The position numbers and the translations under genes are program-made. 64,000 nt of DNA from Deefgea piscis. Its GTDB lineage: Bacteria; Pseudomonadota; Gammaproteobacteria; Burkholderiales; Chitinibacteraceae. Numbering within the stretch: position 1 is the stretch's first letter; every line of letters begins with the position of its first letter. The stretch lies in contig NZ_CP081149.1 in NCBI RefSeq assembly GCF_019665785.1, positions 1,426,001-1,490,000 on the forward strand, written 5' to 3'. The notes under the pieces are model-generated. The model made no database searches. It had not been told where the DNA came from and saw only the letters and a list, made by a program, of their open reading frames with translations. Shown here in pieces: positions 48,223 through 57,303 of this stretch.

Positions 48223-48252
<30 letters not shown>
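47431..48252 (+). pseudogene. DUF6671-like gene truncated at its 3' end by an IS3 element
   Basis: The gene reads from ATG 47431 (38 bases after cysD). It has IVASRHDKAAAIARPMTKLLG, then GAYTQHPFFTSLALAHEW, and a C-terminal DMRAHLHPYRQRTIRHLAARLARR. A zinc-ribbon-like tail (CPQCHQYGFGKRHIESGLKCTDC...CLQCDHCGYRKN) follows. 'DMRAH.NP.R...I..LA..L..R....CP.CG..GFG' is the DUF6671 pattern. At 48223 the sequence becomes the end of an IS3 element, and the last ~10 residues are IS-encoded, so the zinc ribbon lost its final strand. The function of the family is unknown. Confidence 0.75.
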
Positions 48253-48520
<268 letters not shown>

Positions 48521-48526
48521 TGACGC

Positions 48527-50119
48527 TTAAGTTTCTGCTAGCGCTCTTAGCGGTAATAATTCGTCGATGCGGCTGTTCGGCCAAGTGGGGAGCTTTTCTA
48601 GGGTGTCGGTGAGCCAGGCCATCGGGTCTAGGTCGTTGAGTTTGGCGGTGCCCAGTAGCGTTTGAATTGCGGCAGCGCGTTGACCGGCGCGCTCGCTCCC
48701 CGCAAATAACCAGTTCTTTTTGCCAATCGCAATCGGCCGAATGCTGTTTTCGACCGGATTGTTATCGATTGGCGCAATGCCGCTTTGGGCGTAGCGTTCA
48801 AGCGCCGTCCAACGCCGTTGGCTGTAAATGATCGCTTTAGCGAGTGCGCTATTGGGCGCAACTTTGCTACCGGTTTCATCCAGCCAAATTTTGAATTCGA
48901 GCAGTTTAGGTTGCGCTTGTTGCTGCCGTAGCGCTCGGCGTTGTTCGGGGTTTAAATCTTTGGCCTGCGCTTCTAGTGCATACAGTTCGCCAATACGGCG
49001 CAGCGCCTCTGCGGCAATCGGGCTGCCGTTGGCTTGATGCAATTCGAAGAATTTGCGCCGTGCGTGCGCCCAGCAGCCCAGCTCAATCACGCCGGTTTTG
49101 AACAGCGCTTTGTAGCCGCCATAGTCATCGACCATCAATTGACCTTGCCAATCGGCCAAGAAATCGCGGACGTGTTGACCCGAGCGACCGCCTTGGTAGT
49201 CGAACAAAATGATCGGCGCACTGCCACTCAAAGGCGTGTTGCGATACCCCCATAAATACGCGGTTTTGGTTTTGCCTTTGCCCGGATCAAGCTGTTTGAC
49301 TGGCGTTTCATCGGCATGCAGCACCGTTTCGCCTTTCAATCGTTCACGCAATCGATCCGCCAACGGCTGCAACCACCAGCCGACTGTGCCGACCCAACTG
49401 GCCAGCGTGCTTTCTGCTAACGGCACGCCGCTGCGTTCGGCGATTTGCCGTAGCCGATACAGCGGTAAATGATCAATGTATTTGCTGACCATCACCCACG
49501 CCAAAGTGGCCGCAGTGGGTAAACCGCCATTGATGATCGCCGGCGGAATCGGCGCGGCGCTCATCGTTTGACAGCTGCGGCAAGCGTATTGCGGGCGAAT
49601 GTGGCGCAACACGCTAAACACCGCCGGTTGCACATGCAGTTGCTCGCTAATGTCTTCGCCGACTTTAACTAAACCCTGACCACATTGGCCGCAACTGCAT
49701 GATTCAGGCTCGTGAACCATATCGGTACGCGGCAAATGCGCCGGTAAGGCTTGGCGACCTGCACGAATGCGCGGCTTTTTATCGCTGACCTCGGGGGTGT
49801 TGTTGGCTTGCTCGGCGGCGAGTTTGGCTTCCAGCGCCGCCATATCGGCATCGAGGGCTTCTTCAAACAAATCTCGCTGCTCGCGATTCATCACTTCGGT
49901 CTTAGCGCCATAACGCATGCGGCGCAGATAGGCCAATTCCATCGTTAGCGCTTCGATGGTTTGCGTTTTATTTTGGATGTCGGAGACGTATTGTTTGAGT
50001 TGTTGATCTTGCTGAGTGACTAATTCAGTATGCTGAGCAAGGAGTACCGACTGCGCCAAAATCGCCGCGCGGACTGCGGCGGGTAGGTCTAAATTGGCGA
50101 GTTCTTGAGCGAGATCCAT
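48527..50119 (-). CDS. tnpC: IS66 transposase TnpC, copy B
   Basis: 530 residues, nearly identical to copy A. Differences include ANLDLPAAVRA near the start, LPPAIINGG and AERSGVPLAESTLASW. The DDE and zinc-finger residues are unchanged, so it should be active. Confidence 0.95.
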   Translation of the reverse strand: MDLAQELANLDLPAAVRAAILAQSVLLAQHTELVTQQDQQLKQYVSDIQNKTQTIEALTMELAYLRRMRYGAKTEVMNREQRDLFEEALDADMAALEAKLAAEQANNTPEVSDKKPRIRAGRQALPAHLPRTDMVHEPESCSCGQCGQGLVKVGEDISEQLHVQPAVFSVLRHIRPQYACRSCQTMSAAPIPPAIINGGLPTAATLAWVMVSKYIDHLPLYRLRQIAERSGVPLAESTLASWVGTVGWWLQPLADRLRERLKGETVLHADETPVKQLDPGKGKTKTAYLWGYRNTPLSGSAPIILFDYQGGRSGQHVRDFLADWQGQLMVDDYGGYKALFKTGVIELGCWAHARRKFFELHQANGSPIAAEALRRIGELYALEAQAKDLNPEQRRALRQQQAQPKLLEFKIWLDETGSKVAPNSALAKAIIYSQRRWTALERYAQSGIAPIDNNPVENSIRPIAIGKKNWLFAGSERAGQRAAAIQTLLGTAKLNDLDPMAWLTDTLEKLPTWPNSRIDELLPLRALAET

Positions 50120-50213
50120 GTGTTGATTTTACAGGGTATTGCCATAAGAATTATATATTACATGCTGTATAGCGCAATACTGCGACAACTATTTTATCCA
50201 TCCTCATCGTGAA

Positions 50214-50555
50214 TTAGTAGGCGTATTCTGGTAGCGGTGGCGGCGCGAGTCGTTGCCAATCGACCCCACTCACCAACCATTGCCACTGCGCCGCATCCAG
50301 CGTAAAGATCACATCGCCCGCTTGCGGCCAAACAAACCGACCTTGATGCAAACGCCGCTGTGCCAACCACACACCGGTGCGATCCCACAGCAACACCTTC
50401 AAGCGATTACTGCGCTGATTGCGAAACGCATACGCCACACCTTCGATGGGGGAACGCTGCAAACGGGCATGAATCTTGGCCGACAAACCCTCGATACCAA
50501 GGCGCATATCGACCGGTTCGACGACCAATTGCAGCGAAGTGAGTGGCGGCATCAT
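50214..50555 (-). CDS. tnpB: IS66 accessory protein TnpB, copy B
   Basis: 113 residues from the ATG overlapping the tnpA stop. It has the same Orf2 signature as copy A, with small differences such as HARLQRSPIEGVAYAF and FVWPQAGDVIFTLD. Confidence 0.92.
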   Translation of the reverse strand: MMPPLTSLQLVVEPVDMRLGIEGLSAKIHARLQRSPIEGVAYAFRNQRSNRLKVLLWDRTGVWLAQRRLHQGRFVWPQAGDVIFTLDAAQWQWLVSGVDWQRLAPPPLPEYAY

Positions 50556-50884
50556 GTCAAAGCGCGCAATAAAGCTGCGACCCAAGCCGGATCGGTCGCC
50601 GCTGGCAAAGTCAGGGTCACGCCGGAGGGGAAATTCAACTGCAACTGCGCCGCAACGGGTGCGGGCCATTGTGCGGGCACGATGCTTGACGCCGATGGTT
50701 TCGGGGCGATCTGCGGTTCGGTGATTGCAGCTGAAGATGCGTCGGCAGATTCGAGGCGGCTACGGCGCAGCCAACTGGAAAAAGTAGTGCGTTTAAGCTG
50801 GTGCACTCGGACAAACTCGGCTTGAGTTAAACCGCTAGCCTGCCAACGTTGCACCCATTGCAAAGCATCAATCCACCGTCCCAT
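50552..50884 (-). CDS. tnpA: IS66 accessory protein TnpA, copy B
   Basis: 110 residues: the helix-turn-helix WVQRWQASGLTQAEFVRVHQLKRTTFSSWLRRSR, then the same linker and beta segment as copy A, ending WVAALLRALT. Intact. Confidence 0.9.
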   Translation of the reverse strand: MGRWIDALQWVQRWQASGLTQAEFVRVHQLKRTTFSSWLRRSRLESADASSAAITEPQIAPKPSASSIVPAQWPAPVAAQLQLNFPSGVTLTLPAATDPAWVAALLRALT

Positions 50885-50960
50885 GCTGCGCTCCCAAAAA
50901 TCAAAAGCGCAGCATGCCTGAATTAAAACGATAATTGAGGTGGAACGGCTAAGCCCTTAC

Positions 50961-51261
50961 TGCCAAAGCTCATTTCGATGATGTCGATGTCATTGGTGGC
51001 GACCGGAAGCCAAGCCGACATTCTATAAAATCGCTGTGCGCAGGCTGTAATACATAACTCTCGGTGACTCGCGCAGCACATCTAGCAAGCATGGCGCGGT
51101 AGTCTCATCTGGCTGTGTATTTTCAAGCATGATCACACCCACAAGTTTGAAAATTAATAAAAAAAGCGCGTAGCATGCTGAGCTACATACAGACAAACCA
51201 GATCAACACCTGCACAGGTGTATATTTTACGTTAGAGCTATCCGCAATTCGGGGTGAATAA
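50961..51261. other. Right flank of IS66 copy B: gene fragment candidate, then non-coding
   Basis: The first ~90 bases look coding on either strand. The forward frame gives AKAHFDDVDVIGGDRKPSRH and more, stopping near 51053; the reverse frame gives MSAWLPVATNDIDIIEMSFG running into IS66. I cannot choose between them, and I recognise neither. The rest is non-coding and should hold the VOC-gene promoter. Confidence 0.35.
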
Positions 51262-51669
51262 ATGATCGATCACACAGGTATCAACGTTGCCAAACTTGCT
51301 GTAAGTAAAAACTTCTATGAAGCTGTTCTATCCACTCTGGGTTATGTCGTACGCCTTGATTTCGAAACTGCCGTTGGGTTCGGCACGACCAACTCGAACA
51401 CCGAAGATGATCCAGGCGGCGATTTTTGGATATCTCAAGGTAATCCATTCACACCAAGGAGCCATATCGCTTTTCGCGCCAGTAGTGAGGCGCAAGTCGT
51501 GGCCTTCTATGAGGCAGCGTTGGTTGCCGGCGCGAAAGATAATGGCCCCCCGGGGATTCGCCCTCACTATCACAAGCAGTATTTCGCGGCGTTCGTCTTC
51601 GATCCAGATGGCTACAACATCGAGGCTGTGTTCCATGGAGGACGATTAACTGATGGCATCCAGCCTTAA
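51262..51669 (+). CDS. VOC-family (glyoxalase/dioxygenase-like) protein
   Basis: 135 residues. Two beta-alpha-beta-beta-beta modules begin MIDHTGINVAKLAVSKNFYEAVLSTLGY and SHIAFRASSEAQVVAFYEAALVAGA. Metal-type ligands are plausible at His4, His67 and the Glu in GYNIEAVFHG near the C-terminus. A typical FDPDGYNIE precedes the end. The function within the vicinal-oxygen-chelate superfamily (resistance, glyoxalase or dioxygenase) cannot be read from sequence. RBS GGGGTGA. It stands alone among mobile-element debris. Confidence 0.83.
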   Translation: MIDHTGINVAKLAVSKNFYEAVLSTLGYVVRLDFETAVGFGTTNSNTEDDPGGDFWISQGNPFTPRSHIAFRASSEAQVVAFYEAALVAGAKDNGPPGIRPHYHKQYFAAFVFDPDGYNIEAVFHGGRLTDGIQP

Positions 51670-51809
51670 CAATTCGATCCAGAGGATAGCCCACGAGCGG
51701 GCTTCCCTCCCTGCGATCGGTGCCCCTGATCTCAAAAGTTAGCCTCACAATACTTTTTTGGGTAATGAATTGAAAACAAAAGATGATTATCTTGGCAAAA
51801 ACCCATATA

Positions 51810-51997
51810 TTGCCAAAAAGTTGTCAAAAGTTGTCACAGGTTGACATGTCTTGCCGAAAAGTTGGCTTTTGTTGTCATAAGTTGGCATATTTTGCTAAGA
51901 AATTGTCATTTCTTGTCAAAAGTTGTCATTTGTTGCCACAGGTTGACATATCTTGCCGAGAAGTTGGCTTTTGTCGGCAAAGGTCGCCATTTGCTGG
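51810..51997. repeat. Array of TTGnCA-type motifs with ~10-11 bp spacing
   Basis: About 17 copies of TTG(T/C/A/G)CA or near-variants, such as AGTTGTCA, TTGCCA, TTGACA and TTGGCA, mostly 10-11 bases apart. A longer unit of ~60 bp (CACAGGTTGACAT, then CTTGCCG, GAAGTTGGCTTTTG) occurs twice, at 51835-51896 and 51937-51996, offset 102 bp. The region is frame-open, but the implied peptide is a cysteine-rich repeat without a start signal, so I treat it as DNA-level structure. Confidence 0.6.
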
Positions 51998-52156
51998 TAG
52001 CCCTGAAAAAACAGGAGGAAATCATAACCTTGCTGATTCGATCGGGGAGCGTCGTAGTGCTGTCAGACAATCTTTCATCTTGAGAGGGAGGGAGTTATCT
52101 GTTGTTGCCGATTATTTATTGGCCCAACTACCGATGTTTGGCTTACTCATTACTTA

Positions 52157-52189
52157 TCCATAAATGAGCTGGTTTGGTGGGGGGATTGC
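52157..52189. mobile_element. Solitary end of an IS407-type IS3 element
   Basis: AAATGAGCTGGTTTGGTGG, then GGGGATTGCC, matches the right end of the intact IS3 element at 41252-41280 (AAAATGAGCTGGTTTGGTGG, then GGGGATTACC) with one change. No transposase sequence remains next to it, so it is a relic. Confidence 0.75.
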
Positions 52190-52294
52190 CGTGCTGCTCG
52201 GCCTTTGCAGACACACAACCATCCACAACGATTTTGAAATTGTGCCCCGATACTCTGTGTCCATTATTGTTAATCCATCCCACGTCCTCAGTGA

Positions 52295-52957
52295 TCAAAA
52301 CAAAGATTGCTGCGGTGAGGGTATGGGGTGTGACCGGATTTGCGGTAAGGCATCCGCGCGCATCAATTCAGCTGGGTAATTCTTCAAAAACGTTCGCGCT
52401 AGCTCAGGGTTTTTGCAGCTCAGCCACGCGTCATAGTCGGCCTCGGGAATGATGACTAAGTTTCGCTTTTCATCGTTTGGTTTGTGCATGCGTTTCATCA
52501 GCGGATGCTCATCTGCGTTGATGGTGATTTGCGTGAACGAATAGCTGCGTCGGCCATTTTCTTCTTCCCATGCGCGCCACAATCCCGCCACCGCAAACGG
52601 CGCATCATTGAGCAAGCTGATTTGATGCCTTACCGCTTTGCCTGATTCATAACACGGCTCAAAAAATCCCATCATCGGCACCAAACAAAGCTGGCTGCGT
52701 TGCCATGCGCCTTGATAGCGTTGCCCTATGGTTTCGGCGCGGGCGTTCATGGTGCTATAGCGCGCACCTTGCGGTAGTTTGGCCTTGGGCAAGAAACCAT
52801 AGTTCGCGACTACAGCTTGTCGACCTTGGCGGCCATGCACAATCATCGGCGCAGCGTAGTCTTGCCACACTTCATCAGGCCAGTCGGCCTTGGGTTCAAT
52901 CGCGGCAAATTGGCTAAGCACTAACCGTTTAGGAATTGGAATGTAATTTACGCACAT
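52295..52957 (-). CDS. SOS response-associated peptidase (SRAP, YedK/HMCES-type)
   Basis: 220 residues of the SRAP family, which crosslinks to abasic sites in single-stranded DNA through Cys2. That Cys directly follows the initiator Met (MCVNYIP). Active-site neighbours are STMNARAETIG (Asn), MMGFFEPCYES (Glu) and PLMKRMHKPN (His). The length is normal. It is divergent from umuD-umuC across a 54-base gap, so all three are probably induced by DNA damage. Confidence 0.92.
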   Translation of the reverse strand: MCVNYIPIPKRLVLSQFAAIEPKADWPDEVWQDYAAPMIVHGRQGRQAVVANYGFLPKAKLPQGARYSTMNARAETIGQRYQGAWQRSQLCLVPMMGFFEPCYESGKAVRHQISLLNDAPFAVAGLWRAWEEENGRRSYSFTQITINADEHPLMKRMHKPNDEKRNLVIIPEADYDAWLSCKNPELARTFLKNYPAELMRADALPQIRSHPIPSPQQSLF

Positions 52958-52962
52958 AGAAA

Positions 52963-52981
52963 AGAACGTTCGTTCTATAAT
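52963..52981 (+). promoter_or_regulatory. Palindromic operator overlapping a -10 box, between SRAP gene and umuD
   Basis: AGAACG-TT-CGTTCT (52963-52976) is a perfect 6-bp dyad whose last T begins TATAAT (52976-52981), a consensus -10. It resembles GAAC-N4-GTTC, not the CTGT-N8-ACAG box of enterobacterial LexA. It lies in the 54-base divergent gap and could control both directions. Confidence 0.6.
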
Positions 52982-53011
52982 ATTCTGATTCAGATGGTTT
53001 CAGGATAACCC

Positions 53012-53461
53012 ATGTCATTGCATTTGCACCCGCCAATCCCCGCCGCACTTGAAGCAAAGTCACTCTATTTACCCGTCATGGGTGTTTCGGTTTCGGCTGG
53101 CTTTCCGTCGCCTGCCGAAGATTGGGCCGAAGAGCGTGTCGATTTGAATCAACGTTATGTGCAGCATCCCGAGGCAACCTTTTACTTTACGGTTGCAGGT
53201 GACAGCATGGTCAGCAGTCTTGCCGAACGCTCCATCCCTGATGGCGCAACGCTGATTGTTGACCGTGCTTTGAGCGCCAAGCACGATGATATTGTTGTGG
53301 CGGTGATTGATGGCGATTTTACCGTAAAGCGTTTGTATTGCCGTGGCGCACGCTTGGCGCTGATTGCTGAAAATCCAGCCTATCCGCCGATTGTATTGGG
53401 CGAAGAGCAAGAGTTATCAATTTGGGGCGTGGTGACAGCGTGGATAGCGAGGCCGCGATGA
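53012..53461 (+). CDS. umuD: UmuD-like S24 peptidase
   Basis: 149 residues. The self-cleavage site is Ala29-Gly30 ([13 protein letters not shown]), the nucleophile Ser65 (VAGDSMVSS), and the general base Lys106 ([10 protein letters not shown]). After RecA-stimulated self-cleavage UmuD' joins UmuC as DNA polymerase V. It overlaps umuC by 4 bases (ATGA). RBS AGGATAA. Confidence 0.93.
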   Translation: MSLHLHPPIPAALEAKSLYLPVMGVSVSAGFPSPAEDWAEERVDLNQRYVQHPEATFYFTVAGDSMVSSLAERSIPDGATLIVDRALSAKHDDIVVAVIDGDFTVKRLYCRGARLALIAENPAYPPIVLGEEQELSIWGVVTAWIARPR

Positions 53462-54723
53462 TTGCCTTGGTCGATGTGAATAATTTCTATGTATCATGCC
53501 AACGGGTATTTGAACCCAAGCTAATGGGTAAACCCGTGGTGGTGCTATCGAATAATGATGGCTGTGTGGTGGCGCGTAGTAGCGAAGCCAAAGCACTGGG
53601 CATCAAAATGGCTGCGCCGTGGCATCAATTACGTGATTTTGCGCAGCAAGAAGGCATCATCGCCCGTAGCAGCAATTACGCGCTGTATGCCGATATGAGC
53701 CATCGGGTAATGACCATACTCAGCCGCTTTAGCCCGAACCAAGAGATTTACAGCATCGACGAATGCTTTTTGAGTTTTGACGGCCTACTGCAAGACCATA
53801 CCGAACTAGCGCAAAACATTCGCCGTACCGTATTGCAATGGACGGGCTTACCCGTGTGCGTTGGCATTGCCCCAACCAAAACGCTCGCCAAACTCGCCAA
53901 TCACATCGCCAAGAAACAAGCGCCATTCAATGGTGTGTGTGCATGGCAGCAACTCAACCCCAACCAACAAGACGCGCAAATGCAGGCTTTGCCTGCGGGT
54001 GATGTATGGGGTATTGGCCGCAAAATATCTGAGCGATTAGCGCAGGAAGGGATACATACCATCGCTGATTTAAGAGCCAGCAATGCTGACCAGATACGGC
54101 AACGGTATAGCATCGTCGTACAACGCACCGTGCATGAACTACGCGGCATACCGAGTATTGAATTGGAAGAATCGACACCCGACAAACAGCAAATCCTGTG
54201 TTCACGCAGCTTTGGCCAAGCGATTTATACCGAGCAAGAGTTAGGTGAAGCCATCAGCACCTACATCGCTCGTGCCGCTGAAAAACTACGTCAACAAGGC
54301 TCACTTGCAGGCAGTTTGGCGGTGTTTATACGCACCAATCCGTTTCGCCCCAAAGAGCCGCAATACAGTCAGCACATCCTCGTTCCGCTTACGCAAGCCA
54401 GCGACGATACGCTATTGCTGACCCGCGCTGCGCTATGGGTGCTCAAACGTATTTATCGAACGGGATTTGCCTACGCCAAAGCAGGCATAATGCTGTGCGA
54501 CCTGCAACCCAGAACGGCAGTCCAAGGCCATCTATTTCTACAAACCGCCGACCCCATCAAACGTGCGGCACTCAATAAAGTCATGGACGACATCAATCGC
54601 CAATGGGGACGCGGCTCAATCCGTGTTGCCAGTGCGGGGTTTAATCACGGCTGGAAAATGCGGCAGAACACCTTATCGCCGTATTGGACCACGCGGTGGG
54701 CGGATTTGCCGATTGCTCGATAA
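53458..54723 (+). CDS. umuC: DNA polymerase V catalytic subunit UmuC
   Basis: 421 residues, Y-family translesion polymerase. The catalytic carboxylates are in [17 protein letters not shown] (residues 2-18) and [10 protein letters not shown] (~100). [19 protein letters not shown] is the conserved palm/thumb motif, followed by the HhH region and little finger, then a C-terminal beta-clamp-like stretch. The ATG overlaps the umuD stop by ATGA. UmuC copies past lesions with low fidelity. Confidence 0.95.
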   Translation: MIALVDVNNFYVSCQRVFEPKLMGKPVVVLSNNDGCVVARSSEAKALGIKMAAPWHQLRDFAQQEGIIARSSNYALYADMSHRVMTILSRFSPNQEIYSIDECFLSFDGLLQDHTELAQNIRRTVLQWTGLPVCVGIAPTKTLAKLANHIAKKQAPFNGVCAWQQLNPNQQDAQMQALPAGDVWGIGRKISERLAQEGIHTIADLRASNADQIRQRYSIVVQRTVHELRGIPSIELEESTPDKQQILCSRSFGQAIYTEQELGEAISTYIARAAEKLRQQGSLAGSLAVFIRTNPFRPKEPQYSQHILVPLTQASDDTLLLTRAALWVLKRIYRTGFAYAKAGIMLCDLQPRTAVQGHLFLQTADPIKRAALNKVMDDINRQWGRGSIRVASAGFNHGWKMRQNTLSPYWTTRWADLPIAR

Positions 54724-54733
54724 ATGGCGCGGT

Positions 54734-55675
54734 ATGATTTGCATTGGCTTTATCTCAAGATTCGTCGTACATTTCACTCTACCTTTTGTTCTGCATTTAA
54801 AAGAGCTTCACTTGGATTATTTTTGTTTTGAATCAGTTGAATGTATAGGCAAACCAATTTCCGTAGATTTTGAAAAGTACGAGAACAATATTGCTTATGC
54901 AATTGGGCACAGTCTTGCGGATTACCGCAAATGTGTAAAAAACGGGCAGCAAGAAATGGCCAATTGCTTTGGCGTTTCTATTGGGCAATATCGTAAATAT
55001 GAAGCTGGAATTGATGTGCCTAAAATGCATTCAGCGGCTAGATGGTCTGCGACAACAGGGGCACCATTACCACTGTTGTTTAAATATACCGAATACGCTA
55101 AATTTTTCCCACCGGAAGAATTGATATATCGCCCCTATTTCAATTTAATTGCCAAATCGAATGATAAGAATTTTTATTCGCTGCTCAGTTTGCTGTCCGG
55201 CAAGCCTGAGTGGAGTAATTGTGTCGCTGCAAATGATGATGCACTAAATTTTCAACAGGCTCTTGATGATGTACTGACCAATTACTATTTCAGGGTTATG
55301 AAAAACTTTGAGGCAATTCGTCACTTTCACAATTTATCTCGCGGTGAAATGGCGCATTTGTTGGGCGTATCTTCGGCCACCTACGCTAAATATGTCAGCC
55401 AAGCAGAAAAAATTAGTATCTCACTGCTCTTATATGCGCGAGCTCATGTCGCACTCAGCATTGATACAAATTGGGCTAAAACAGGAAGTACGTTTTATTC
55501 CCTGATTAATAAAAGACGAAAAGACCGAACCTCTGTTATTGAAGGACTTTTGCAAAAACTTGACAAGAGAAATGCCGATAATTTTCAGTCTATGTTAAGT
55601 CTATTTGGTGAGCAGCATGAGCGTATCCAACAATTGCAAGACGCTCTGAGTAATGTGCCAGAGCGCATTAATTAA
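54734..55675 (+). CDS. Tandem helix-turn-helix protein of unknown function
   Basis: About 313 residues from ATG 54734, 10 bases after umuC; the start is uncertain, as its RBS is poor and the first ~45 residues are atypical. Two XRE-like helix-turn-helix segments are visible. One is near residues 55-100 (YRKCVKNGQQEMANCFGVSIGQYRKYEAG), the other near 195-240 (RHFHNLSRGEMAHLLGVSSATYAKYVSQAEKIS). A C-terminal helical tail (ALSNVPERIN) ends it. It may regulate the adjacent SOS set, but this is inference from position. Confidence 0.65.
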   Translation: MICIGFISRFVVHFTLPFVLHLKELHLDYFCFESVECIGKPISVDFEKYENNIAYAIGHSLADYRKCVKNGQQEMANCFGVSIGQYRKYEAGIDVPKMHSAARWSATTGAPLPLLFKYTEYAKFFPPEELIYRPYFNLIAKSNDKNFYSLLSLLSGKPEWSNCVAANDDALNFQQALDDVLTNYYFRVMKNFEAIRHFHNLSRGEMAHLLGVSSATYAKYVSQAEKISISLLLYARAHVALSIDTNWAKTGSTFYSLINKRRKDRTSVIEGLLQKLDKRNADNFQSMLSLFGEQHERIQQLQDALSNVPERIN

Positions 55676-55725
55676 CAATTAAGGCGACTGTACTGGGATT
55701 AAATTCGGTTATTGCAGCTATGCAA

Positions 55726-56952
55726 TTACGCACATGTAGGCGCCGTAATGGCAATGCAATTGGTTTCGGCTTGCCGCGCAAGGTGAAAGCAAATCAAGGA
55801 AAGAATACACATAATGACATTGCTCGCCAAAGCAAGTTGATAACCCCAGCTACTTGCCAATAAGCCACCAACAAAAGCCCCTAGCGCCATGCCACCTACG
55901 ATTGAATTTGCATATAAAGTCGACGCATAACCCAATCTATTTTTGGCTTGATGCTGAAAAAATTGTAAGCCTGCTGTTGCACTCAGGGCGATACTAGCCG
56001 CACCTATCATTTGTATTGCCATTAAAAACATCATGGATGTTGCGGTTACAAACAACAGGTAATAAATTGAGCCTAAGGCTGCTGCAAGAAGTAATTGTTT
56101 TTGATGACTGATTCTTTTGCTGATTCTTCCTGATAGCAACATTAAAGGAATTTCAAATGCTGCAGTCAATCCAAAAAAAACACCGGGCAGCCACTCGGGG
56201 TGTTTTGCCATTTTCATTATATACAAAGGCATGGCCATCGTATAATTGGTTCCCGCTGCAAACAAAAACACCATCCCCGCTATAGCTAACAATAGCTTGA
56301 GATTTAATTTTGTATTTTCAGGTGCTTTTTCTGATTTTTGCTGCTCAGGTTTTACCGCGAGCGGCATATGCAGCTTTAACGCGGCAAAGGCAATGCAAGC
56401 ATATGAAACAATCAAAATTGCGAACGTCATATTAAAACTGAATAAACTAACTAGGCTAAAGGCCATTGGTGGGCCAATTACCCATGCCATGGATACTACT
56501 GCACGCATTGTTCCCATTAGAGACTCATTTTCATCGCCGAACACTTCAGCGGCAAGAGCAAAAAGCTGCGGAGCGCCAATGGACACGCAGGCCAGTAAAG
56601 TCAGGCCAATAAATGCGAGCGCGTAGATATTCTTGATAAAGATAAAACCGATGAAGGCCAATATGCCACATGCAGCTGAAAAAATAATTAATTTATGCCG
56701 AGCGATACCACGGTCTGAATACATGGCAACTAGCTGTGATACCAAAATCGTAGCAAAACTAGATATAGCAAGATAAGTGCCAACGATAGATGGTGCAGCA
56801 CCCAGCTCATTCACAAAGAAGTAGCTTTGCAATGGCCCAAAAATTGACGAACAAATTCCCATAAGAAAAGTGACGCCAAGGAATATGAATTGACTTGAAT
56901 TTATTTTTGGCATTGATGAGCTCAGAGGGTGATTTGCATAAGTAAATGCCAA
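55726..56952 (-). CDS. MFS efflux transporter (SET/sugar-efflux-like)
   Basis: 408 residues with about 12 hydrophobic segments and typical MFS loops, MYSDRGIARHKLI between TM2 and TM3 and SGRISKRISHQKQLLLA in the second half. FGPLQSYFFVNELGAAPSIVGTYLAISSFATI resembles the SET (sugar efflux) branch. It probably exports a sugar or drug; the substrate is unknown. It is monocistronic and convergent with the HTH gene. Confidence 0.8.
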   Translation of the reverse strand: MAFTYANHPLSSSMPKINSSQFIFLGVTFLMGICSSIFGPLQSYFFVNELGAAPSIVGTYLAISSFATILVSQLVAMYSDRGIARHKLIIFSAACGILAFIGFIFIKNIYALAFIGLTLLACVSIGAPQLFALAAEVFGDENESLMGTMRAVVSMAWVIGPPMAFSLVSLFSFNMTFAILIVSYACIAFAALKLHMPLAVKPEQQKSEKAPENTKLNLKLLLAIAGMVFLFAAGTNYTMAMPLYIMKMAKHPEWLPGVFFGLTAAFEIPLMLLSGRISKRISHQKQLLLAAALGSIYYLLFVTATSMMFLMAIQMIGAASIALSATAGLQFFQHQAKNRLGYASTLYANSIVGGMALGAFVGGLLASSWGYQLALASNVIMCILSLICFHLARQAETNCIAITAPTCA

Positions 56953-57303
56953 TCTCTCGTGATCAATAGAGTGGCATCTGAATTTTAAATTGCAGAAATA
57001 AGCAATTTGGTTGGCAAATCATACATAAGCCAGTAGCGACACAAAATCCGCCAAGGTATATCTTTTAATTCGTAAAAATATACTTTAGTAACTTGAGATT
57101 CGTTGAGAAGTATGGGCACAAAATGTTCGAATAAAATGCATGCGTCAGTGGGTAAAACTCAAATAGCATGTTTGTTTTTATTGTGGTGATGCTATTTGTC
57201 TTCTCTTGGTAGACTGTTGCCTAATCCAGCCTAGCCATTCCAATCAAGCATCAGCCCTCAAATATTCATGGCCGATTCTGTAAGTAAATTTGAAAAACAT
57301 CAG
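56953..57303. other. Intergenic region with a 9-bp dyad
   Basis: No gene is supported. A perfect inverted repeat AAATAGCAT (57161-57169) / ATGCTATTT (57189-57197) lies here. It may be a terminator-like or regulatory hairpin, or a recombinase-related site. Confidence 0.4.

Larger units (their letters stand above)
51670..52294. other. Non-coding region between VOC gene and SRAP gene
   Basis: Besides the TTGnCA array (51810-51997) and the IS end remnant (52157-52189), I see no gene here. An open frame over the array is low-complexity and is rejected. Confidence 0.4.

Noticed and set aside
51810..51997. CRISPR array
   Set aside because: Repeats are 10-11 bp apart, degenerate, without uniform spacers, and no cas gene is present.
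51783..52163. Open frame of ~126 codons over the TTGnCA array
   Set aside because: The implied peptide is a cysteine-rich low-complexity repeat without a ribosome site. The signal is at DNA level.
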